Positions 8,654 to 17,304 of a stretch of DNA of 64,000 nucleotides are shown piece by piece. Position 1 is the first letter of the stretch. Every line of letters starts with the position of its first letter. This DNA is from UBA1359 sp029570385 (GTDB lineage Bacteria > Patescibacteriota > Patescibacteriia > Patescibacteriales > Patescibacteriaceae): positions 41,339-105,338 of the forward strand of contig DAOPVX010000002.1 in assembly GCA_035351315.1 (NCBI GenBank), written 5' to 3'. Below the pieces are notes generated by a model. That model was not told the DNA's origin and ran no database searches. It saw only the letters and a program-made list of their open reading frames with translations. Both the position numbers and the translations under genes were made by a program.

Positions 8654-9682
8654 ATGGCACAAAGCTCTCGCGTCTATGTTGGTTTTTTGGGCTATGGCCA
8701 ATCAACCGCTAAATATTTACCGGATTTTTTAGCCAGTTTGCGGCAGCAGACGTTCACTGATTTGGCGATAATAGACGGCGACAATACTCCACCCGACCAG
8801 GTTAATCCTAATGAGTTAGCTATCAAAGATTTTCCTGAAGTTCGCTACTGGCCAGCCGGGGCTAATCTTGGTTTTGCCAAGGGCTATAATCGACTATTCA
8901 ACTTGGCAATTCGTGAGGGGGCTGAGTATTTTTTAGTGATTAATCCGGATGTTGTTTTAGAGTCAACGGCCATTGAGCAATTGGTTAAATATTTAGACGA
9001 TAATCAGGCCGTGGCTGCGGTTATGCCCAAAATTCGGCGCTGGGATTTCGTTAATCATAATCTAACCATGCAAATTGATAGTCTGGGCGTCGGCCTTACC
9101 AAACAGGGGGCATTTATAGATATTGGCCAAGGTCAGCTTGATGACAATCATTTGACAGGACCGCAGCCGATATTCGGTTTTACCGGCGCCGGTGTTTTAA
9201 TCCGTTTAAGCGCCCTGTCGTCCGTTGCCTTTGATAATGGCCAATCGATTGAATATTTTGATGAATTGATGTTTATGTATAAGGAAGACTGCGATTTGTC
9301 TTACCGTTTGCGTTTGGCTGGTTGGCAGATTATGTTATTGCCAGAGGCGATAATTTATCACGATCGCACGGCCGCCAAGGTCGGTCAATCAGTTTGGAGT
9401 CAATTACGGAATCGTCGTCGTGAGAGCAAGTTAATCCGGCAATGGTCGTATTTGCATCAATTAATGATTTTCTGTAAATATTGGTATTTGCCCAAAACCT
9501 TATCTAGTCGTTGGCAAGAATTATTTTATCAAAAGAAACGATTAGTAGCGGCCATTTTGTTTGAGCCATTTCTTTTGTCTGGCTGGCGTAAGTTGTGGCA
9601 ACAGCGGCACTTGGTGGCTGCTCGCCGGCGAGCTTTAGTTATTAAAATCAAGCCATTGTCTTTAGAAGACTGGCGTCAATAA
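8654..9682 (+). CDS. Family 2 glycosyltransferase, rhamnosyltransferase-like
   Basis: A 342-residue GT-A glycosyltransferase, first of four in a row. It has the AGANLGFAKGYNR segment that follows the nucleotide-sugar site, the metal-binding INPDVV (about 96-101) and an acceptor-side ELMFMYKEDCDLSYRLRLAGW block. The C-terminal 90 residues are basic with amphipathic helices and may touch the membrane. Its N-terminus is slightly divergent from the usual VIVNYN start. The neighbours make dTDP-rhamnose, which is the likely but unproven donor for at least one enzyme of the cluster. Confidence 0.87.
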   Translation: MAQSSRVYVGFLGYGQSTAKYLPDFLASLRQQTFTDLAIIDGDNTPPDQVNPNELAIKDFPEVRYWPAGANLGFAKGYNRLFNLAIREGAEYFLVINPDVVLESTAIEQLVKYLDDNQAVAAVMPKIRRWDFVNHNLTMQIDSLGVGLTKQGAFIDIGQGQLDDNHLTGPQPIFGFTGAGVLIRLSALSSVAFDNGQSIEYFDELMFMYKEDCDLSYRLRLAGWQIMLLPEAIIYHDRTAAKVGQSVWSQLRNRRRESKLIRQWSYLHQLMIFCKYWYLPKTLSSRWQELFYQKKRLVAAILFEPFLLSGWRKLWQQRHLVAARRRALVIKIKPLSLEDWRQ

Positions 9683-9686
9683 GCTT

Positions 9687-10550
9687 ATGCTTGATTTAGC
9701 TATTGTTACCGTCCCCTTTAAGGTTAAAGACAAGTTGCGGGATAATTTACGCCAATTATTTGCTAGTCAAGGTGATCTTAATTTTGCGGTTTGGGCGGTT
9801 GATAATAATTCTGGTGACGGTACTGTTGAGATGCTTCAACAAGAATTTCCGCAGGTCCATCTGATTGCCAATCCAGACAATCGTGGCTTTGCCAAGGCCA
9901 ATAACCAAGCTTTGCGGGTAATAAGAGCTCGCTATGTTTTATTGCTTAATCCTGATATGCTAGTCGAGCCGGATACTTTGGTTAAAATGTTGGCTTGGGC
10001 TGATGCCAATCCGCAGGCGACTGTTATGGGTTGTCATTTGGTGACTGAAACCGGGGAGACTCTGCTACATGTTCGCCGATTCCCAACTTTATGGGATCAA
10101 TTGGCGATAGTACTGAAGCTACCCCATTTTTTGCCCCATATTTTAGACAAATATCTGCGGACTGATTTTGATTATAGTCAGGCGGCTCCGGTTGATTCAA
10201 TACGCGGCGGTTTTTTTTGGATTCGGGCCGATGCCAACGGTCAAGTGCCACTTTTAGATGAGCGTTATTTTATTTGGTTTGAAGAAGTGGATTATTGCCG
10301 TCAAACTAAGCTGTCAGGTGGTCAGGTCTGGTATACGCCGGCGGCTAATTGCCTTGATTATGTCGGCCAAAGCTTTAAGCAAGTTAAACGCGGTCGAACT
10401 CAGACCTATTTTCGCCAAAGCATGATTAAGTATTTTGCTAAATGGGAGCCGCGCTGGCAATCTTATTTACTGCGTCTAGCCTGGCCGATCGGCGCTAGTT
10501 TGGCTATCATCGGTGAAAAATTAAATTGGCAAGGCCGCGCTAAAACTTAA
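9687..10550 (+). CDS. Family 2 glycosyltransferase
   Basis: A 287-residue GT-A glycosyltransferase. Recognisable parts are AVDNNSGDGTVEML (about 37-50), ANPDNRGFAKANNQAL, LLNPDM (the DxD-type motif, near 95) and YFIWFEEVDYCRQ (near 195), the acceptor-site acid block. It follows the previous transferase by 4 bp and precedes the next by 9 bp, so the products very likely build one polysaccharide repeat. No signal peptide; it should act on the inner face of the membrane. The exact sugar cannot be read. Confidence 0.88.
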   Translation: MLDLAIVTVPFKVKDKLRDNLRQLFASQGDLNFAVWAVDNNSGDGTVEMLQQEFPQVHLIANPDNRGFAKANNQALRVIRARYVLLLNPDMLVEPDTLVKMLAWADANPQATVMGCHLVTETGETLLHVRRFPTLWDQLAIVLKLPHFLPHILDKYLRTDFDYSQAAPVDSIRGGFFWIRADANGQVPLLDERYFIWFEEVDYCRQTKLSGGQVWYTPAANCLDYVGQSFKQVKRGRTQTYFRQSMIKYFAKWEPRWQSYLLRLAWPIGASLAIIGEKLNWQGRAKT

Positions 10551-10559
10551 AATAAATTT

Positions 10560-11639
10560 ATGACTACCTACAAGATTGCCACTATCTTAATCAATTACCA
10601 AGATTACGCCAATAAATATTTAGCTGATTGTTGGGCTAGTCTAGAAAAGCTTAATTTAGCTACTGATGATTGGCAAATTGATCACACTATTTTTATTGTT
10701 GATAATCAGTCCGATGACAAAACTTATCAAACACTGCAGACTATGGCGCCAACAGCTCGCCTGATTCGCAATGCCACCAATGATGGTTTTGCTAAGGGTA
10801 ATAATGACGCCATTGCCATCGCTATGGCCGAGGGTTGTGATTTTGTCTGGGTGTTGAATATGGACACCATTGTTGAGCCGGACAGCTTGATTGAGTTAGT
10901 CAAACCAATGTTAGTTAATCAAAAATTGGGTGCCGCGCAATCCTTAATGCGTTTATGGCCGGATCAAGATCTGATTAACAGTTCGGGTAATGCTACGCAT
11001 TTTTTAGGCTACGGATATTGTCTTGATTATCGTAAGCCAGTCGCAGAACTTAACCTAGCCGCTATTGATGGACAAGCCATAGCTTATCCATCGGGGGCTG
11101 CAGTACTTTTTCGCTTATCAGCTTTGCGGCAAGTTGGTTTGTTTGATGAGACTTTTTGGATGTATAATGAAGATCAAGACTTAGGTTGGCGGTTATGGCT
11201 AGCTGGTTGGGATTGTCGGTTGGCGGCTCATTCTCAAATTTATCATAAATATCAATTTAGTCGTAGTAGCAGTAAGTATTATTGGCTTGATCGTAATCGG
11301 CTATTGTCTGGCTGGAAAAACTATCATTGGTTAACCATTATTGTTTTATTACCAGCTCTTTTAAGTAGTGATTTGATTTTAGCTATTATGTCTTGGCGCG
11401 CTGGTCGCCTCAAACACAAATTAAATGCTTGGTGGTATTTTATTAATCCATTGCACTGGCCGATGCTACTCAAGTCGCGCTGGCAATCACAACGTTTACG
11501 CCGGCGGCCCGATCGACAGATTATTAAGATCTTTAGCGGTCGTATTTTGTTTCAAGAGGTTGATAGCCAAACAGTTCGTTGGGGTAACTGGTTTCTCAAT
11601 TTTTATTGGCAAGTCATTAAGCTAATAATTATTTGGTAA
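10560..11639 (+). CDS. Family 2 glycosyltransferase with C-terminal hydrophobic region
   Basis: A 359-residue GT-A glycosyltransferase: IVDNQSDDKT (about 49-58), NATNDGFAKGNNDAI, LNMDT (near 103, in place of the more common NPD) and DETFWMYNEDQDLGWRLWLAGW (about 195-216). After residue 250 there is a hydrophobic stretch (WLTIIVLLPALLSSDLIL) that probably dips into or crosses the membrane, followed by a basic tail. Third of the tandem set, directly abutting the fourth. Confidence 0.87.
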   Translation: MTTYKIATILINYQDYANKYLADCWASLEKLNLATDDWQIDHTIFIVDNQSDDKTYQTLQTMAPTARLIRNATNDGFAKGNNDAIAIAMAEGCDFVWVLNMDTIVEPDSLIELVKPMLVNQKLGAAQSLMRLWPDQDLINSSGNATHFLGYGYCLDYRKPVAELNLAAIDGQAIAYPSGAAVLFRLSALRQVGLFDETFWMYNEDQDLGWRLWLAGWDCRLAAHSQIYHKYQFSRSSSKYYWLDRNRLLSGWKNYHWLTIIVLLPALLSSDLILAIMSWRAGRLKHKLNAWWYFINPLHWPMLLKSRWQSQRLRRRPDRQIIKIFSGRILFQEVDSQTVRWGNWFLNFYWQVIKLIIIW

Positions 11640-11640
11640 T

Positions 11641-12459
11641 ATGGATATTAGCGTTTCCATAGTTAATTATTACAGTCAAAAGGTTATCTATCGCTGTTTA
11701 GAGTCCTTGCGCCAAACTAATTGGCATGGCTTGGAGCATGAAATAATAATTGTTGATAATTCCCACGAAACTGATCTAGCCGCCAAAATAGCCAAAGAGT
11801 GGCCGGAAGTTCGTTATATCGCCAACAGCAACACTGGTTATGGGGCTGGTAATAATTTAGCTTTGCGTCAGGCCACCGGCAAATATTTTTTAGTTATGAA
11901 TCCCGATACGGCAGTTGCTCCAGATACTATCAAACGGTTATATGATTTTATGGAGGCTCATCCTCAAGTTGGTATGGTCGGTCCGCGACAGCGCAATCTT
12001 GATGGTAGCCGTCAGGCCTCTTGTTATCGCTGGCATACCTTAGCAACTCCATTTTGCCGTCGCTGGCCGTGGTTGAGTCGATATCGTTGGGTTCGTCGCG
12101 AGCTTAGGCGCTTTCTCTTGGAAGATGTTGACCTGGAACGGACGATGCCGGTTGATTGGTTACTCGGTTCTTTTTTACTGATTAGAGCCGCAGCGATGCG
12201 GCAGGTCGGTTATTTTGATGAGCGTTATAAGTTATATTTTGAAGACACTGATCTTAGTCGGCAGATGTGGTATCACGGTTGGCAGGTGGTTTACTATCCC
12301 GGTACCGAAGTTTTACACAATCATCAACGAGCCAGCGCCCAAGCTGCTTGGTATAAGGTGTTAAATAATCGAGTTGGTCGCCAGCATACGCTATCTTGGT
12401 TTAAGTATTTATTAAAATGGGGTCTAATAGCTAAGTCTAATATTCCTCGTAACCAATAA
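11641..12459 (+). CDS. Family 2 glycosyltransferase, rhamnosyltransferase-like
   Basis: A 272-residue GT-A enzyme that starts one base after the previous stop. The family pattern is classical here: SIVNYYSQ at the start, IIVDNSHETD (about 36-45), NTGYGAGNNLAL, LVMNPDTAV (near 90-98) and YFDERYKLYFEDTDLSRQMW (about 195-214). This pattern is common among rhamnosyltransferases and O-antigen enzymes. It is the last of the four transferases; galU follows 7 bp later. Tandem order and similar architecture suggest old gene duplications within the cluster. Confidence 0.88.
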   Translation: MDISVSIVNYYSQKVIYRCLESLRQTNWHGLEHEIIIVDNSHETDLAAKIAKEWPEVRYIANSNTGYGAGNNLALRQATGKYFLVMNPDTAVAPDTIKRLYDFMEAHPQVGMVGPRQRNLDGSRQASCYRWHTLATPFCRRWPWLSRYRWVRRELRRFLLEDVDLERTMPVDWLLGSFLLIRAAAMRQVGYFDERYKLYFEDTDLSRQMWYHGWQVVYYPGTEVLHNHQRASAQAAWYKVLNNRVGRQHTLSWFKYLLKWGLIAKSNIPRNQ

Positions 12460-12466
12460 TTTTACT

Positions 12467-13336
12467 ATGCGCAAGATTACTAAAGCTATTTTACCGGTTG
12501 CCGGTTTCGGCACTCGTTTTTTGCCAGCTACTAAGGCACAGCCCAAAGAAATGTTGCCGGTAGTTGACAAGCCGGCGATTCAATACTTGGTTGAAGATGC
12601 GGTCGCCGCCGGCATTGAAGAGATTATTTTTGTTACTGGCCGTGGCAAACGAGCTATTGAGGATCATTTTGATTATTCTTTTGAATTAGATAAAACTTTA
12701 GTCGAAAAACATAAGCTGGACTTAGTTAAGCAAGTGCGGCGGATTTCCGAAATGGCTAAATTTTCTTATGTCCGCCAACCACTGCCATTGGGTGACGGTC
12801 ATGCTTTAGCTTGTGCGGCTCATTTAGTTTATGACGAGCCGGTTTTGGTGATGTTTGGCGATACTCTCTATGATGCCGACGAGGGTCCAGCTAGCCAAGT
12901 TTTAAAAACTTTTGATAAATACGGCGATCCGGTTATTGGTTTGTCGGCGGTTGATCGACAAGAAGTCAGCAAATTCGGCGTTATTGATGGTTTAGCGTTG
13001 GCTGATAATGTTTATGAAATTAAGCAATTTATTGAGAAGCCCAGTCCGCAAGAGGCGCCATCCAATTTGGTGGCCGTCGGCATCTATGTCATTACTCCTG
13101 ATGTTTTACATACTTTGACTATGATGAAACCGCGGCCCAACGGTGAGTTGCGTTTAGCTGATGCTTTTGTGCAAATGTTAGCGGCTGACCGGCCGTTATA
13201 TGGGCAAGAACTAATTGGTACCTGGCTAGATACCGGCGATAAGCTTAGCATGATTAAGGCTAATATTCAGCTTGGTCTGAAAAACAAAGAGATTGGTGCT
13301 GATTTGCGTCGCTTTATTGAAGGGATATTGCGTTGA
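12467..13336 (+). CDS. galU: UTP-glucose-1-phosphate uridylyltransferase
   Basis: A 289-residue GalU. The start matches the family closely: KAILPVAGFGTRFLPATKA with the nucleotide-binding GFGTRFLP, then PKEMLPVVDKP and VEDAVAAGIEEIIFVTGRGK. VMFGDTLY near 125 holds the metal-binding Asp, and FIEKP is near 190. It makes UDP-glucose for polysaccharide or glycolipid synthesis. It closes the surface-sugar operon and ends on TGA, converging on the PEGA protein gene, whose stop begins at the next base. Confidence 0.95.
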   Translation: MRKITKAILPVAGFGTRFLPATKAQPKEMLPVVDKPAIQYLVEDAVAAGIEEIIFVTGRGKRAIEDHFDYSFELDKTLVEKHKLDLVKQVRRISEMAKFSYVRQPLPLGDGHALACAAHLVYDEPVLVMFGDTLYDADEGPASQVLKTFDKYGDPVIGLSAVDRQEVSKFGVIDGLALADNVYEIKQFIEKPSPQEAPSNLVAVGIYVITPDVLHTLTMMKPRPNGELRLADAFVQMLAADRPLYGQELIGTWLDTGDKLSMIKANIQLGLKNKEIGADLRRFIEGILR

Positions 13337-14203
13337 TTATAGGGCCAGAGAAAATAGTCCGCTCTTGGTGCCGATCCGTCCATAAAAATAGAGCTGGTCG
13401 ACTTTTTTATTAACCGCTGCCGCCCCGAGTTCGTCAAGTTCGGCTAACTGCCAGATATTGTATCCTTGGCGATCGTCTAATTCAATTAACTGCCAGCTGG
13501 AGTCGTGGCCATAAATTAAATAATTGCTAGTGTCGGGCAGGCAGATCAATTGATTAATAGTTTGGCTAAAGCGACCGAGTAGTACTTTGGTTTTATGATC
13601 TGGATCGGCTAGCCATAGTTCAAATTGACTGGCATAGGCAATTTTTTTATCAGGCAGTGGACAAGCTAGATGGATTGAGCGAGTGTCTAGCCAATTGTCA
13701 ATTAGACTGCTATTGGGTATTAAATCGTTAATCGTGTCGGTAGTTAAATTTTTGTTATTGAGATTAAGCTGGTTATTACCTAATAAACTAGCAGTATCCA
13801 CGGTGCTGCTAGCCGGCAAATCAGCTTGCCATTGCGGTTCAGCCTGCTTAAATAGCCGGACATCTTTAGCAAAAGTTGTTTCAGCCGGTTTAATGGTTAG
13901 AATTTTTCGCCAGCTATGGTAGCCGTCTAAACTGAGATTAACTGTGTAATTACTTGGTCGTAGATTTTTTAGCTTAAAGGGGGTGTTTAGATTTTTAGGT
14001 TTACTGAACCAAGCTCGTAATTCTTCAATATTGACCTGAGCGCCGCTGGGAATAGTCTTTATTTCTAGTAGGCCGGTTTTTTCTAGCTTAAGATTGCGCC
14101 AATTAATGTGATAGCCGGTAGCATAGGCTAACACTAACGGTGTTATTATTAAAAACAAGAGAATAAATAAACGCGATAGCCATTGTCGCTGAAGGAGGCT
14201 CAT
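13337..14203 (-). CDS. PEGA-domain membrane-anchored protein
   Basis: A 288-residue protein with one N-terminal membrane helix (about 10-28) and a PEGA-like domain at about 45-120: LLEIKTIPSGAQVNIEE, then LRPSNYTVNLSLDGYHSWRKIL. PEGA domains are small beta modules found on surface and S-layer-like proteins. The remainder looks like a degenerate beta-propeller-like region (repeated W/L/D patterns) with no catalytic motif. It follows murA on the minus strand with 5 bp between them, so it may be cotranscribed with it. Function unknown. Confidence 0.75.
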   Translation of the reverse strand: MSLLQRQWLSRLFILLFLIITPLVLAYATGYHINWRNLKLEKTGLLEIKTIPSGAQVNIEELRAWFSKPKNLNTPFKLKNLRPSNYTVNLSLDGYHSWRKILTIKPAETTFAKDVRLFKQAEPQWQADLPASSTVDTASLLGNNQLNLNNKNLTTDTINDLIPNSSLIDNWLDTRSIHLACPLPDKKIAYASQFELWLADPDHKTKVLLGRFSQTINQLICLPDTSNYLIYGHDSSWQLIELDDRQGYNIWQLAELDELGAAAVNKKVDQLYFYGRIGTKSGLFSLAL

Positions 14204-14208
14204 AATAT

Positions 14209-15468
14209 TTATTCAACTCGTTCAATGTCGGCGCCAATCGCCCGCAATCTTTCGGCAATTTGTTGATAGCCGCGTTCTATTTGATAGATATTGTCAATTT
14301 CTGTTTTACCTTCAGCAATTAAGGCTGCCATAACCATAGCCATGCCGGCTCGCAAATCGGGCGAAGTTAGTTTGCGACCATGTAGCGGCGTTGGCCCATT
14401 AATAACCACTCGATGCGGATCGCACATAATTATATTGGCCCCCATTTGGGTCAGCATATCGGTAAACAATAAGCGGCGGTCATAAATAGTTTCATGAACA
14501 ATACTGGATCCTTGCGCCTGGGTCATTAAAACGGTGTATGGTGACTGCAAATCAGTCGGGAAACCGGGATATTCGTGAGTTTTAATACTATAGGCCGTAA
14601 TATTTTTACTCGGCAGCATCTTTAGCCAATTGTCGCCTCGTTCAAAATTAACACCCTGCTTACGAAAAATATTTAATAAAACACTGATATGATCTGGAAA
14701 ACAATCGGTAATTAATAATTCGCAACGGCTGGCTGCCGCCAGTAAAGCAAAGGTGCCGGTTTCAATCCGATCAGGCATGACGGTAAAAGCGCCACCACCG
14801 ATTGATTGTACGCCGTTAACAATAATAGTTGATGTGCCGGCTCCGCTGATGTCAGCGCCCTGGCTATTAAGATAATCAGCCAAAGCGACAATTTCTGGCT
14901 CCATGGCGCAGTTCTCTAAGACGGTTTGACCGGCGGCCAGAACAGCCGTCATCATTAGAGCTTCGGTTCCGGTTACACTGATAGTGGTAAAAAAGTAGTT
15001 GGCTCCGGATAATTGCTTAGCCGCCAAATGATAGTAGCCATCAGCAAATTCTATCTGCGCACCAAAAGAGCGAAAGCCTTCTAAAAATAAATCAATCGGC
15101 CGAGTGCCGGCTCCGATGACACAGCCGCCAGGGTGTGGAAAGCTAACCTGGCCCATTCGGGCTAGAATCGGACCGACAAACATAATTGAGGCCCGTAGCT
15201 TATTAGCTAGTTCGGCGGGAATAATCGTTGTTGCCAGGTTTTTGGTTTGGATCCGGCATTGATCAGTCTGCCGATCAACTAGACCGCCCAGCGATTTAAT
15301 AATTTCTAGCGATCGTTTGATGTCTTCAATATCAGGCAGATTATCAATAATGATCGGTTGATCAGACAGCAGACTGGCTGGAATAATTTTGAGCGCTAAA
15401 TTTTTTGCTCCGCCAACCTTGATCTGGCCACCCAGCGGTTGTCGGCCGTTAATAATGAATTTACTCAT
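14209..15468 (-). CDS. murA: UDP-N-acetylglucosamine 1-carboxyvinyltransferase
   Basis: MurA adds enolpyruvate from PEP to UDP-GlcNAc, the first committed step of peptidoglycan synthesis. From the ATG at 15468 the protein has 419 residues, the normal length, with Lys22-Asn23 (GGAKN) and the catalytic Cys116 in PHPGGCVIGAGTRP. That Cys is the fosfomycin target in most bacteria, and some lineages carry Asp instead. FPTDLQ and RAGMAM near the C-terminus also fit. A longer frame to 15498 would add ten residues; the inner start is preferred because MSKFIINGRQPL matches the family N-terminus. Confidence 0.95.
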   Translation of the reverse strand: MSKFIINGRQPLGGQIKVGGAKNLALKIIPASLLSDQPIIIDNLPDIEDIKRSLEIIKSLGGLVDRQTDQCRIQTKNLATTIIPAELANKLRASIMFVGPILARMGQVSFPHPGGCVIGAGTRPIDLFLEGFRSFGAQIEFADGYYHLAAKQLSGANYFFTTISVTGTEALMMTAVLAAGQTVLENCAMEPEIVALADYLNSQGADISGAGTSTIIVNGVQSIGGGAFTVMPDRIETGTFALLAAASRCELLITDCFPDHISVLLNIFRKQGVNFERGDNWLKMLPSKNITAYSIKTHEYPGFPTDLQSPYTVLMTQAQGSSIVHETIYDRRLLFTDMLTQMGANIIMCDPHRVVINGPTPLHGRKLTSPDLRAGMAMVMAALIAEGKTEIDNIYQIERGYQQIAERLRAIGADIERVE

Positions 15469-15509
15469 AAATTGTAATGATTTAATTATTATCATCATAG
15501 ACTACTTTG

Positions 15510-15538
15510 TTGATTCTTTCAACTTATGTTAATATAAT
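15510..15538 (+). promoter_or_regulatory. Sigma-70-type promoter of the S41 protease gene
   Basis: TTGATT (15510-15515), a 17-bp spacer and a perfect TATAAT (15533-15538). The expected transcript start near 15545 leaves a leader of about 20 bases without a Shine-Dalgarno sequence. Confidence 0.75.
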
Positions 15539-15564
15539 AAAAGATTAATAATAATTTATTTTTT

Positions 15565-16836
15565 ATGTTTCAGCGTCGCTCAACGAAATGTTGGGGTCGT
15601 TTTTTGGGTTGGTTATTTTTAGTGGCGATAATCGCCAGCGGTGGTTTTTTATTTGGCTTATTTTATGGTCAAAGGGCTGAATTAGCCCGTCGGCTTTCTG
15701 ATTCGCAGGCGGTTTTTTTGGGGCGCTTAACTGGAATTTATCAACAAGATCAACAAGGTCGTTTAATTAGTGATATTGATTTTTCTTTATTTTGGCAAAC
15801 TTGGGATTTGATTAAAGCTAACTATGTTGATCAGGACAAGCTGACTGATAAGCAGATGTTTTATGGTGCTCTTAGCGGTTTGGTTAGTTCGGTTGATGAT
15901 CCTTATACCGTCTTTATGAATCCAGAAGAATCCAAGCTGTTTAATGAGGATTTGACCGGCACTTTTTCGGGAATTGGCGCTGAAGTTGGTCTGCGTAATG
16001 ATGTTATAACTATCATTGCGCCGTTAGCTGGCACTCCAGCGGAACGGGCCGGTTTGCGTTCTGGCGACAAAGTTTACGCTATTGATAAACAATCTACCGT
16101 TGGCTTGACTGTTGACGAAGCGGTTAAAAAAATTCGTGGCGAGAAAGGCACAACTGTTATCCTGACTATTGCGCGCAATGGTGATAAACTGCGCGATATC
16201 AGTATTACTCGCGATACTATCGTCGTGAAGAGCGTGGCCACTGACTATGATCAAACTAGTGGTCTGTATACTATTACTGTTAGTAATTTTAATGCTGACA
16301 CCGAGCCTCTTTTTCAGGCGGCTGTTCAAGATATTGAACATCAGAAACCGCGCGGCTTGATTCTTGATTTGCGCAATAACCCAGGTGGTTATCTTGATGC
16401 GGCCGTGGCTATTGCCAGTTTTTGGATTAGCGATGGAGTAATTGTTAGCGAACAATTTTCTAATCAGTCGGCAATTCAATCACAACATGCCCGCGGCTTA
16501 GCGCCGTTAGCTGATCTACCAACCGTAGTGTTGATTAACCAAGGCAGCGCTTCGGCTTCGGAAATTGTGGCTGGAGCTTTAATGGATCATCAGCAGGCGA
16601 CCATTATCGGCAAAACAACTTATGGCAAGGGCTCGGTGCAAGTTGTTCGCGATCTGCCTGACGGTTCAATGATTAAAATAACTACTGCTAAATGGTTGAC
16701 ACCGAATGGTACTTCTATCAACGATAAAGGTATTAAGCCCAATATTGAAGTTGAGTTGACCGAAGATGATTTTAATAAGAATATTGATCCGCAGATGGTT
16801 AAAGCTCGCCAATTTTTATTACAAGAGGATAAATAA
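15565..16836 (+). CDS. C-terminal processing peptidase, S41 family
   Basis: A 423-residue CtpA/Prc-type serine protease. Order: N-terminal membrane helix (about 13-35), PDZ domain (about 130-205, with GIGAEVGL and the loop AGLRSGDKV), then the S41 domain with DLRNNPGG (268-275), the nucleophile segment GSASASE (327-333) and the general-base Lys355 in YGKGS. Such enzymes cut C-termini of envelope proteins. The gene stands alone between its own promoter and a strong terminator. Confidence 0.93.
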   Translation: MFQRRSTKCWGRFLGWLFLVAIIASGGFLFGLFYGQRAELARRLSDSQAVFLGRLTGIYQQDQQGRLISDIDFSLFWQTWDLIKANYVDQDKLTDKQMFYGALSGLVSSVDDPYTVFMNPEESKLFNEDLTGTFSGIGAEVGLRNDVITIIAPLAGTPAERAGLRSGDKVYAIDKQSTVGLTVDEAVKKIRGEKGTTVILTIARNGDKLRDISITRDTIVVKSVATDYDQTSGLYTITVSNFNADTEPLFQAAVQDIEHQKPRGLILDLRNNPGGYLDAAVAIASFWISDGVIVSEQFSNQSAIQSQHARGLAPLADLPTVVLINQGSASASEIVAGALMDHQQATIIGKTTYGKGSVQVVRDLPDGSMIKITTAKWLTPNGTSINDKGIKPNIEVELTEDDFNKNIDPQMVKARQFLLQEDK

Positions 16837-16853
16837 TTATTAGTTTGTTCAAT

Positions 16854-16883
16854 AAAAAAACACCGCCTCAAGCGGTGTTTTTT
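16854..16883. terminator. Bidirectional intrinsic terminator
   Basis: Hairpin CACCGC (16861-16866), loop of five, GCGGTG (16872-16877), flanked by an A tract upstream and a T tract downstream. It serves the S41 protease gene on the plus strand and the bL27 gene on the minus strand. Confidence 0.88.
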
Positions 16884-16896
16884 GTCATTGGTCTAA

Positions 16897-17169
16897 TTAA
16901 CCAACCTCAACAATCTTAGTATTTTTGAGATGGCTATCAAAGCGGCGTAATTTTTTAGTACGGAATTTGATGGGTCCAGCGGCAGTGGCAAATAATGTAT
17001 GATCATTGCCAACAGCTACATTATTTCCAGCGCGATATTTGGTGCCGCGTTGACGAACGATAATAGAGCCGGCCTTAGCAATCTGACCGTCTTGTAATTT
17101 AACGCCGAGGCGCTTACTTTGTGAGTCGCGTCCAAGCGATGTGGAGCCACCGGCTTTCTTGTGTGCCAT
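16897..17169 (-). CDS. rpmA: Ribosomal protein bL27
   Basis: A 90-residue bL27. The N-terminus MAHKKAGGST is the classic start and SKRLGVK, GNNVAVGNDHTLFA and KFRTKK follow. bL27 reaches into the peptidyl-transferase centre of the 50S subunit. The protein starts directly with MAHKK, so there is no N-terminal cleavage extension of the Firmicutes kind; an upstream in-frame ATG at 17187 would add six residues and is not favoured. bL21, the usual partner gene, is not next to it. The gene has its own divergent promoter and a hairpin in its leader. Confidence 0.96.
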   Translation of the reverse strand: MAHKKAGGSTSLGRDSQSKRLGVKLQDGQIAKAGSIIVRQRGTKYRAGNNVAVGNDHTLFATAAGPIKFRTKKLRRFDSHLKNTKIVEVG

Positions 17170-17186
17170 AATAGTAAAACTAAACA

Positions 17187-17213
17187 ATAAAAAATCAGCT
17201 GTCTTTTAGCTGA
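17187..17213 (-). promoter_or_regulatory. Hairpin with U tract in the rpmA leader
   Basis: On the minus strand TCAGCT, a 7-base loop and AGCTGA are followed by TTTTTTATT, ending some 18 bases before the rpmA ATG. It begins about where transcription should start. The shape is that of a short terminator, so it could be an attenuator or a protective 5' hairpin. Confidence 0.5.
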
Positions 17214-17218
17214 CCACT

Positions 17219-17247
17219 ACTATAACAAAGGCTGACCAGCTTGTCAA
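17219..17247 (-). promoter_or_regulatory. Promoter of rpmA
   Basis: Read on the minus strand: a perfect TTGACA (17247-17242), a 17-bp spacer and TATAGT (17224-17219). Its -35 overlaps the -35 of the divergent plus-strand promoter almost completely. Confidence 0.8.
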
Positions 17248-17268
17248 TTGCGCCTGGTCTGATATAAT
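17241..17268 (+). promoter_or_regulatory. Promoter of the polytopic membrane protein gene
   Basis: TTGTCA (17241-17246), 16-bp spacer, TATAAT (17263-17268). The -35 box is shared in space with the rpmA promoter, so the two RNA polymerases should compete for this site. Confidence 0.75.
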
Positions 17269-17304
17269 AAAATTATTAATTATCATTAGCTTAAACTTAT
17301 TCCC

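Noticed and set aside
16024..16479. A 151-residue minus-strand frame inside the S41 protease gene
   Set aside because: It lies wholly within a gene with complete catalytic motifs and has low-complexity Asn/Ile/Thr content typical of a shadow frame.
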